Made by a program: the position numbers and the translations under genes. From NCBI GenBank assembly GCA_017893485.1, contig CM030362.1:179969166-180033165 (forward strand): 64,000 nucleotides of DNA. Reading direction: 5' to 3'. The notes beneath the pieces were generated by a model, which saw only the letters and a program-made list of their open reading frames with translations, ran no database searches and had not been told where the DNA came from. This document shows positions 60,001-64,000 of this stretch, one piece after another. Position 1 is the stretch's first letter. Each line of letters starts with the position of its first letter. This DNA comes from Hemerocallis citrina. Taxonomy: Eukaryota > Streptophyta > Magnoliopsida > Asparagales > Asphodelaceae.

Positions 60001-60675
60001 CAGCCCAGCTCTCCGCCTGCAGAAAGGGCGTTCAACCTGCGGGGGCATGTTAGATGCAGGGGCATGTTAGAGTAAGTATAAAACCCTCGACGCTTTCTAC
60101 AGCTTCAGCGCTCTGGTGTACTGGAAGGGCGTGAGTCTTTCACATTTCGAAAAGATTATGTTTACTCCTTTTAGATTTACGATAAATTGATGAGGAACAG
60201 ATACTCAAACGAGCACATTCAGAAATAGTATTAATGTAAAGAAACTATATCCTGGAAACATCAAGAATACACATTACAATTTACTTGAGCATCATTATTG
60301 CAATAATATCAAATAAAGCAATATGCGATAGAATAGTAACTACCCCGTCCTCCGGTAGCCAATGACTTCAAAATATCATCCCCATCTGATTTTGCTATCA
60401 TTACAACAGGAATTTTGATGTCAATAGAAGTACCATTTTCACTGCATCCCATCACCACAACAGCTGCAGATCAATTGTTTGACAGGTTAAAGATATATTG
60501 TCAAAAAGTGGAAATCTAAAGACATTTAATGTAGAAAAAAATGTGCACAGATATTTGGTATACCATCCTCTTCATTTATAATGAGTAAACCTACTGCTCC
60601 TCCTGCCTCTGCAATTTCTGCCTTATCAGTGTAGGTGCAATCTCCACGCTTAGCCAAGACCACAGAATTCGAGAA
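31230..60675 (-). CDS. SPPL: Signal peptide peptidase-like protease (PA-domain SPPL), nine exons, partial
   Basis: Exons right to left: 60,675-60,564; 60,463-60,344; 58,913-58,798; 58,353-58,165; 58,084-58,050; 57,969-57,813; 32,267-32,214; 32,130-32,038; 31,372-31,230. Reading frame stays open across every junction and splice sites are GT-AG except one GC-AG. The product is a multipass intramembrane aspartyl protease with a luminal PA domain, as in plant SPPL2-5, which cleave membrane proteins within the bilayer in endomembranes. The catalytic motifs YD (in FGYDIFW) and GFGD (in [11 protein letters not shown]) are intact. Signal-peptide exons and the PAL-motif exons are missing: they lie beyond recognised sequence, outside the window, or are lost. 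The intron between 57,812 and 32,268 is about 25.5 kb. Consistent phases argue for a functional gene; the exact paralogue is not assigned. Confidence 0.9.
31564..31783. mobile_element. 220-bp MITE in an SPPL intron (candidate TA target)
   Basis: The ends are inverted copies: TAGGCTAAATTTGAA on the left and its complement at the right, followed inward by AGCACCCCTCAATT-like words. If the outermost TA is the target duplication, it is Stowaway-like; the target length is not certain. It lies in the intron between the YD and GFGD exons, leaving both splice sites intact. Confidence 0.65.
32038..32267 (-). CDS. SPPL: SPPL exons with the YD catalytic motif
   Basis: Exon 32,267-32,214 encodes [18 protein letters not shown] (18 aa, phase 0). 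Exon 32,130-32,038 encodes [18 protein letters not shown] and [13 protein letters not shown] (31 aa). The YD pair is the first catalytic aspartate, in the sixth-helix region of SPP/SPPL proteins. Splice donors are AAG|GTAACT and GAA|GTAAGT. Together with the GFGD exon they form the active-site half, at the far end of a 25.5-kb intron from the remaining exons. Confidence 0.9.
32510..33697 (-). repeat. Solo LTR of the Gag-chromodomain family, TSD TAACT
   Basis: Ends are TGATGTAAAAT.. and ..GATGTCCTCATCA, the same termini as 22,793-24,024, and the body shows the same order (GGTTCGATGGATTTTCAAG, a GC-rich middle, CCTATATATAGGC promoter-like box near 33,540). TAACT is duplicated at 32,505-32,509 and 33,698-33,702. 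No internal domain is present, so it arose by recombination between LTRs. It lies at the 3' side of the giant SPPL intron. Confidence 0.9.
33698..34398. other. Intronic filler with short direct repeats
   Basis: Two ~38-bp units (TTATATGAACCATCCACACC cores) lie in tandem at about 34,122-34,198, and a GTGGTGCAACTGT word recurs near 34,262-34,335. From about 34,370 begins sequence homologous to 42,665-42,960. No gene was seen. Confidence 0.5.
36662..37800 (-). pseudogene. Copia Gag to GAG-pre-integrase remnants
   Basis: Three open pieces in different frames preserve the Gag region (ending [16 protein letters not shown]), a basic zinc-knuckle region now without a clear CCHC, and the protease/pre-integrase segment with HMRLGHIS. 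The last contains the His pair of the integrase zinc site; the Cys pair follows as degraded sequence. Stops between the pieces make it non-functional. Confidence 0.75.
37786..38306. mobile_element. Non-autonomous hAT element, 521 bp, TSD CTCTTAAG
   Basis: Ends CAAGGTTCCAAACAA and (complemented) AAAGGTTCTAAAAAAC; subterminal CCGTTTAAA words occur at both sides. CTCTTAAG is duplicated at 37,778-37,785 and 38,307-38,314. It is inserted in the copia gag region. Confidence 0.88.
39955..40660 (+). pseudogene. Plus-strand copia remnant: LTR-like piece and integrase fragment
   Basis: The part 39,955-40,250 (GGCTTCTCTAAGGTCAGTAA, TTGATTGAGG, GATTTTCTCTTGGTTACCTT) is homologous to 48,220-48,520, consistent with two copies of a copia LTR 3' part. 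At 40,555-40,615 the plus strand encodes [18 protein letters not shown], the start of a copia integrase core. Everything between is decayed. Confidence 0.5.
40990..41720 (-). pseudogene. Remnant of a further copia 5' region
   Basis: The minus strand reads TTGTATCAGAGCTAGGCC at about 41,680-41,697, like an initiator-Met tRNA primer site. Downstream [12 protein letters not shown] recalls the start of copia Gag. The rest is AT-rich and interrupted. No LTR pair was identified. Confidence 0.4.
41735..42206. mobile_element. Non-autonomous hAT element, 472 bp, TSD GTAATAGG
   Basis: Ends CTTTGAAGCAC and (complemented) CTATGAAGCAC, with CGTATCCGATACTCGTGTCC-type subterminal words on both sides. GTAATAGG is duplicated at 41,727-41,734 and 42,207-42,214. 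It contains a long (TA)n tract at 42,052-42,104. Confidence 0.88.
42207..43056. repeat. LTR-like repeat and start of a copia LTR
   Basis: Sequence 42,665-42,960 matches the interrupted unit at 34,370/39,157-39,460. From 42,963 TGTTGAGATGTG begins a stretch like the copia LTR at 34.4/38.7 kb in plus orientation; it is cut at 43,056 by the next element and continues at 48,101. Before 42,660 nothing was recognised. Confidence 0.5.
44415..46818 (+). pseudogene. Gag-chromodomain ORF, broken copy
   Basis: It starts [10 protein letters not shown] at 44,415, shifts frame near 44,490, then reads [20 protein letters not shown] to [13 protein letters not shown] at 45,000, where about 575 bp are inserted. 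It resumes with [16 protein letters not shown], shifts frame near 45,895, and has [54 protein letters not shown] and a chromodomain that stops at KPESENA. The junction between the Gag part and the integrase C-terminal part lies at the same place as in the intact copy, so the deletion was inherited from a common non-autonomous ancestor. Confidence 0.88.
45010..45583 (-). mobile_element. LTR-like insertion in the broken Gag ORF (probable solo LTR)
   Basis: On the minus strand it runs TGGTTAAAAATGGGG to GCGGCAACA. It contains a promoter-like GGCTATAAAACCCC (complement near 45,270) and TTGACTTGATCGTCGGAGGG downstream of it, a phrase common in the transcribed part of plant gypsy LTRs. The intact copy has no sequence here, so the insertion is certain; a clean 5-bp duplication is not visible. 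Confidence 0.6.
48101..48682. repeat. Continuation of the plus-strand copia LTR and unassigned tail
   Basis: After the TSD, GGACAGTCGACTGTTCAATC and CCTATATAAG belong to the LTR begun at 42,963, ending near 48,530. The stretch 48,560-48,670 has CGGATACAAATATC/GGATAAGG words like hAT subterminal repeats, without a fixed end. Confidence 0.45.
48683..48828. mobile_element. 146-bp MITE inside a (TA)n microsatellite
   Basis: Inverted ends AGGAATGCTCCATTGCAAAC and (complemented) AGGGCAATGCTCCATTGCAA; both flanks are TA repeats. The core contains AACAACGGCTTCAG and GCCGTTGTTGG, an inverted pair resembling the modules of the element at 6,824-7,688. Confidence 0.8.
48844..49226 (-). mobile_element. 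Non-autonomous Helitron, 383 bp
   Basis: The minus-strand 3' end has a CACGTGC-ATT-GCACGTG hairpin 7 bases before CTAG (complement at 48,844-48,847) and is followed by T. The 5' end reads TCATGAACTATTATAATGGG (from 49,226). Internal CACGTGCG words are repeated two to three times. Confidence 0.72.
49414..49608. other. Unclassified unit flanked by (TA)n on both sides
   Basis: It starts GAGGAGTGATCCAATGAGAA after a ~50-bp TA tract (49,364-49,413) and ends AAACCGGG before ATATATATA. The ends are not clearly inverted. It may be a MITE remnant. Confidence 0.35.
49609..50066 (+). mobile_element. Non-autonomous Helitron, 458 bp
   Basis: Begins TCTCTATCTCTAATATTATA after an A and ends CTAG (50,063-50,066) before a T. 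The hairpin CGTGC-ACA-GCACG (50,041-50,053) lies 9 bases upstream of the end. The interior has CGCACGTGCGATG words, shared with the other Helitrons here. Confidence 0.75.
50067..52322. other. AT-rich intron filler with an RTE 3' tail fragment
   Basis: Only two things were recognised: 50,618-50,690 is the inverted 3' tail of an RTE LINE (AACAACAACAATAACGACAA, then CCCAACTAGTTGGGGTCGG), and CGCACGTGCAATGTTGC near 50,693 is a Helitron-derived scrap. The remainder has no gene or clear repeat. Confidence 0.5.
52323..53186 (-). mobile_element. Non-autonomous Helitron with truncated 5' end
   Basis: The minus-strand 3' end is CGTGCATTGCACG, then CGATATACTAG (complement at 52,323-52,326). The 5' side shows TTATAATGGGAGAGTTGGGG, but the usual TCTATAACTA start is replaced by the next Helitron's CTAG at 53,187, i.e. 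a second Helitron landed in its terminus. Confidence 0.6.
53187..53611 (-). mobile_element. Tandem Helitron cluster (repeated termini, ~205-bp period)
   Basis: CTAG ends with CACGTGCATCGCACGTG hairpins (minus strand) occur at 53,187, 53,249 and 53,454, plus a hairpin without CTAG near 53,398. Between them the body GACACACATACACCAAAG..TTTATTTGTTTGTGAACCCC and the 5' signature TATTATAATGGGAGAG are repeated. Only the last copy has the full 5' end TCTATAACTATTATAATGGG (53,611). Confidence 0.72.
53659..54020. mobile_element. MITE with imperfect long inverted repeats between GA and TA repeats
   Basis: Ends GCCATGATCGAGTGAGAAC and (complemented) CAGCGATCGGGTGAGAAC. The left flank is (GA)n after (TA)n, the right flank is a ~68-bp (TA)n tract. 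It is related in design to 15,453-15,763. Confidence 0.6.
54088..54647. other. Unassigned AT-rich intron sequence
   Basis: No coding or element ends were recognised here; a short (CT)n tract lies at about 54,405-54,420. Confidence 0.4.
54648..57381 (-). repeat. Gypsy-type solo LTR, 2.7 kb, TSD ACATG
   Basis: On the minus strand it runs TGTAATACCCCTAAATTTC to CGGGGCACTACA, typical of long plant gypsy LTRs. ACATG is duplicated at 54,643-54,647 and 57,382-57,386. It contains a ~300-bp imperfect trinucleotide tract (TAG/CAG/AGT) at 56,716-57,018 and no ORF of substance. No internal region exists, so it is solo. It lies just inside the donor end of the giant SPPL intron. Confidence 0.88.
57813..58353 (-). 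CDS. SPPL: SPPL transmembrane exons
   Basis: Exon 58,353-58,165 encodes an acidic linker then [20 protein letters not shown] and [19 protein letters not shown], two membrane helices. Exon 58,084-58,050 (35 nt) encodes [11 protein letters not shown]. Exon 57,969-57,813 encodes [40 protein letters not shown] and L. An open frame running past 58,165 to 58,129 is intron read-through, since the next exon joins in phase at GGIS|GTH. The donor after QDIL is GTAAGA; the acceptor partner is 25.5 kb away. Confidence 0.9.
58798..58913 (-). CDS. SPPL: SPPL exon after the PA domain, with GC donor
   Basis: It encodes [20 protein letters not shown] then [19 protein letters not shown], the end of the PA region and the first membrane helix. 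The downstream donor is GAG|GCATGC rather than GT; phase 0 matches the next exon (TSKDTSHP). No nearby GT keeps both the conserved sequence and the frame. Confidence 0.85.
59840..60150 (+). repeat. tRNA-derived SINE, dimeric (second unit truncated)
   Basis: Unit 1 has a Pol III A box TGGTGCATTAG (59,896-59,906) and B box GGTTCAATTCC (59,939-59,949), 32 bases apart. A second unit starts at about 60,076 (TATAAAACCCTCGACG versus TGTAAAACCCTCAACC) with its own A box TGGTGTACTGG (60,114-60,124) but no B box. It is intronic in SPPL. Confidence 0.6.
60344..60675 (-). CDS. SPPL: SPPL PA-domain exons
   Basis: Exon 60,675-60,564 encodes [20 protein letters not shown] and [17 protein letters not shown]. 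Exon 60,463-60,344 encodes [37 protein letters not shown]. These match the protease-associated (PA) domain of plant SPPLs, which faces the lumen and may bind substrates. The exons upstream that should encode the signal peptide and the start of the ectodomain were not recognised between 60,676 and 61,926. Confidence 0.85.
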
Positions 60676-61806
60676 CTGCATTAGAGATCTAGTGACTTAG
60701 ACATTAAGTAACAAGACAGCAGGTCTCAACCCACTTTGTTAATAAAAAGAAAGAAATGGCTCTGAGAAATGCATGATTGGATCCTAGTTATGTCCATACA
60801 TGTTTCCTTTCAATCACTCCTTAGGAAAATCTAATGCTACATATCCTTAGTTGATTTGCTACAGGAATTTTTCCCTTGAAACACTGGATTAAATTCGGGG
60901 CATTACTCAGAGATCAAAGAAAGAAGCAGCTGCTGGGATTCACTTGTGATGCAAAGAATCAAAGAAAGAAATTACATGAAAAGAAGAGATTAAGAAGATA
61001 AGGTAAAACACTCAGGAACCTCGTGCTTGTGAATGCACACCATGCTTATGCGCACGAGAAGTTCCCCTAGGTATTTGCTTCAAATGAAGACGCGATGTGT
61101 CTTTATAGAGATATACCCCAGCTTTTCTAGATCACTATGAAATAAAGGACAGGAGAAAGAAGAAGAAAGTAAAGTAGGGTTTAGAAAATGGCCTATATCA
61201 GTTAGCTTTTATTGAGCGGTAACTATAATATGACTCCTTTCCACACACAAAAAAAAACCATAATATGACTGATCCAACTAACTTATTATTCTCAGCATTA
61301 TACTCTGCTAAACAATTAAGGCAATAAATATAATATGACTTGTCTGAGTATTGAGGACATAATGCTCACATATTCCCTATGGCAAGGAAGTGCAGAGTGT
61401 GAGAAACCAATGCAATAATTTGGTAATGAAGTTCCTTATATGTAACTCAAACACCCCTTATCTAACCTGATAGTGAAGTTCCCTATACGTAACACAAACA
61501 CCCCTTATCTGATGTATTCATGCATGATCATGAGCAGATGGTGTGAGTTCAAAATCCATTTGAATACACAAATATTGCATCAAGGCGTATTTTGCAATAT
61601 CCTGAAATTTCAGTCATTATCAGCAATTCAATATTAGGACTTTTTTAATAGATCTGCATATATCAATTGATTTTGGGGTTATGTGTAATACTATAAACTT
61701 AAAGACTAAATTGTAAAATTAAATTTTGAGGGTTTTGTGAAGAAGAACTTAGGTTTTCTTTTTACGTTTATTTTTCCTTCTGTACGACCGTTAGAAGGAA
61801 GGAAAA

Positions 61807-61845
<39 letters not shown>

Positions 61846-61926
61846 ACACACAAAGAACGAGAGAGCAAGAGAGAGAAGAGGAACCACGGAGAAAGTGTGA
61901 CAAAGGAAGAAAATAGATTATCGAGG
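60676..61926. other. Region between SPPL and the next gene; plus-strand 5' UTR at its end
   Basis: No SPPL first exon could be recognised. From about 61,790 the plus strand is purine-rich with a (GA)n tract at 61,810-61,841 and ACACACAC, typical of a plant 5' UTR directly before the ATG at 61,927. Confidence 0.45.
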
Positions 61927-61989
61927 ATGTCGAACGCCGAAGTTGAAACGGTCAATCAGATCTTATCTTGGATTTCTCAAGTTTGTAAG
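61927..61989 (+). CDS. First exon of an unidentified gene (21 codons)
   Basis: ATG after a GA-rich leader opens MSNAEVETVNQILSWISQVC plus K and ends in AAG|GTGAGTG, a near-perfect splice donor. The leader, clean start and consensus donor together indicate a real first exon transcribed rightwards, divergent from SPPL. I do not recognise the protein. Later exons were not found before 64,000; the first intron contains a MITE (62,263-62,894). Confidence 0.6.
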
Positions 61990-62262
61990 GTGAGTGATGA
62001 TTCATATATCTTTTGTTTGTAATTTTTGTTTACCTCAAAGTAATTTGTGATTTATGCATTCGGTTAGCCTTTGAATTATTTTCATGATTTTATTTATGCG
62101 AACGAACTGTCGATGCGGTCTTTTTATTGAACATTTTGGAATATGAATTCTTGATGTAAGATTTAGATTCTTCTATATTATTGATTTAACGAGTTGCTGG
62201 TTTATATTGATGGTTCTAGATGAAATTCATTTTCTTTGTCATTGTTAGTTTGGGTTTACTTA

Positions 62263-62894
62263 GCGCATCCACAGTCGTTTGCTATATTTGTCATTTTCTC
62301 ATATTTTGAAAAACGATGGCCTGCAGTCGTTTGCTATTTTGCCATATTTTGACAAAATAGCTACAGTCACATCTCATATTTGAGAAACGAACTGGCGATT
62401 CTCAAATTATAGGGGACGGAACATGTTGTTCCGTCTCGTTTTTTTTTCTTTTTTTTTTAATGTGATCAAGTTGTTTCGTCTGACCTTTTTTTTTAAATGA
62501 TCACATGTACCGTCTGGAAAAAAAACCGAAAATTCATCAAACAGAACATGTTGTCCCGTTTGAAGCCAAAATGGCTTGGACGGGACAACATGTCCCATCA
62601 AAATCCAGGGAGCTTTAATTAATCATCTATTACTAATTAATCCCTTGATTAGCCTAATTAATTGGCTTTTTTATTAATTTAATAATCTAATACTACTACT
62701 AATTACTAACTTATTCTAATGTAGTATTAAGATTTAAAATATTAAAAAATTAAAGTGAGACGGGACATGTTGTCTCGTCCCCTTAAAAAATAAAATTGAC
62801 AAATTATAGCAAAGCACCGTTGCACCGAAATTCTCATATTGCTATTTTCATTTGTCATTTTGCCATATTTTTTAGCAAACAATTGTGGATGCTC
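62263..62894. mobile_element. PIF/Harbinger (Tourist-like) MITE, 632 bp, TSD TTA
   Basis: Inverted ends GCGCATCCACAGTCGTTTGC and (complemented) GAGCATCCACAATTGTTTGC; TTA is duplicated at 62,260-62,262 and 62,895-62,897. The interior contains several copies of a GGACGGGACAACATGT-like palindromic word. It lies in the intron after the exon at 61,927. Confidence 0.8.
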
Positions 62895-63113
62895 TTATGA
62901 GACCGTTGGTTAATGTAAATGACTTGTTTTTTTATTTTGGTTAACTGAATTGTTTCTCATATTGTTTCTCATATAGTTATAAGCAATGATGCATACATTT
63001 TTGCAAAGTTGATTGATAATAAACATAAAGTTTTATATGAGATTTGCTAAAAAGAATATAAAAGTTTGTATCCATCACGTGTTAATAACTTAATATATCG
63101 GTATATGTCAGAA

Positions 63114-63631
63114 TCTAAATAACCCATATGTGCTCTCAATGTATCAACTCAATGAGTGATGAGATTAGCGCTTTGTCCAACCACGGATTGTAGTAGGGTT
63201 TGTTTGTCCAACCACGGTCTATAGTGGGGTCTGCCTTGTCATCTATATAATACAACACAAAGAAAAGCAATCAAGTGGCTCTCCTTCAATAGTAAGGAAA
63301 TCAATGGTCCAGATCTAGCTCTCAAAAGACATCTTTCCCCCAAAACTCAAATTCAAATCCCCCCAATCTAAATCTAAATAACCCATATGGGCTCTCAATG
63401 TATCAACTCAATGAGTGATGAGTTAGCGCTTTGTCCAACCACGGATTGTAGTAGGGTTTGTTTGTCCAACCACGGACTATAGTGGGGTCTGCCTTGTCAT
63501 CTATATAATATAACACAAAGAAAAGCAATCAAGTGGCTCTCCTTCAATAGTAAGGAAATCAATGATCCAGATCTAGCTCTCAAAAGACATCTTTCCCCCA
63601 AAACTCAAATTCAAATCCCCCCAAAATCAAC
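63114..63631 (+). repeat. 259-bp tandem duplication with TATA box
   Basis: Units 63,114-63,372 and 63,373-about 63,631 are nearly identical (CCAACCACGGATTGTAGTAG, then TCATCTATATAATA and CTCTCAAAAGACATCTTTCC). Each carries a CTATATAATA box. The copy boundary is clean. Confidence 0.85.
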
Positions 63632-64000
63632 TCCTTTATTTATTTAATTATTTCTCTCTCTCTCTCCTATTCAGATCAGTTTGCTCCCTCTATTCCCCAA
63701 ACCAGAGAGCTCCAATTTTTCTCTTTCTCGTCCCTAGGGTTTTTAAGCCGCTAACTCCAAATCCCTAAAACTATTTTCTTAAACCTTCGCTTCCATTCCA
63801 TTGGCGAAGCCTCCATCGTCCTCTCAAATACAAATCTCAAAGTATATCCAAATCCAAATCCAGTGTCGAACTCCAATCAAGAGGTCGTCGCTGATATTTG
63901 ATCCGCTGTTGATTCCGTATCGACGACTCTCCTCCATCAAATTGAGCACGAATATCGAGCAACTCCGTATCGGTGACTCCCTTCCATCGAATCGAGAGCC
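63632..64000 (+). promoter_or_regulatory. Leader-like sequence downstream of the duplicated TATA segment
   Basis: A CT-rich stretch (TTTCTCTCTCTCTCTCC), CCTAGGGTTTTTAAGCC and a C-rich run to the window end look like a plant 5' UTR on the plus strand. No ATG with a convincing ORF occurs before 64,000. Whether it belongs to the gene starting at 61,927 or to another one is open. Confidence 0.35.

Overview
The window is nuclear DNA of a flowering plant with a TE-rich genome. I see no rRNA, tRNA, CRISPR or bacterial features. Plant identity is supported by Tat-type Ty3/gypsy, chromovirus-type and Ty1/copia elements primed by initiator-Met tRNA, RTE and L1 LINEs, hAT/PIF-type MITEs, Helitrons, and a spliced gene for a PA-domain signal peptide peptidase-like protease (SPPL). 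The species cannot be fixed from sequence alone.

Layout. 1-14,760: an old, decayed Tat-lineage gypsy element on the minus strand (gag-pol 14,306 to about 9,330), followed on the opposite strand by two copies of its antisense ORF (2,570-5,580 and 6,110-8,870), an ~89-bp tandem-repeat array, a polypurine tract and one LTR; two hAT ends and a long inverted-repeat element are inserted in it. 14,764-16,060: a Helitron and small MITEs. 16,080-21,238: an L1 fragment and an RTE LINE with a hAT inserted. 21,239-30,760: a solo LTR of about 3.7 kb, split by a 1.27-kb TRIM element (itself carrying a MITE) and by a complete 4.57-kb non-autonomous LTR element whose only ORF fuses Gag to an integrase C-terminus/chromodomain.

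31,230-60,675: nine exons of the SPPL gene on the minus strand. Exons at 60.7-57.8 kb encode the PA domain and first membrane helices; exons at 32.3-31.2 kb carry both catalytic motifs (YD and GFGD). They are separated by one ~25.5-kb intron packed with a solo LTR, a copia element with a hAT inside, remnants of further copia elements, a second Gag-chromodomain element, a Helitron cluster, MITEs and another gypsy solo LTR. The first exons and the PAL-motif exons were not found. 61,927-64,000: the first exon of an unidentified plus-strand gene, a PIF/Tourist-like MITE in its intron, and a duplicated TATA-bearing segment.

The insertion history is unusually readable because matching target-site duplications could be seen for most elements: GCCAT, TTATT, CCTCT, TAACT, TCAAC, CTTTT and ACATG for LTR elements; four 8-bp duplications for hATs; TTA for the PIF-like element. 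The most novel item is the Gag-chromodomain non-autonomous LTR family, present here as two complete elements and one solo LTR.
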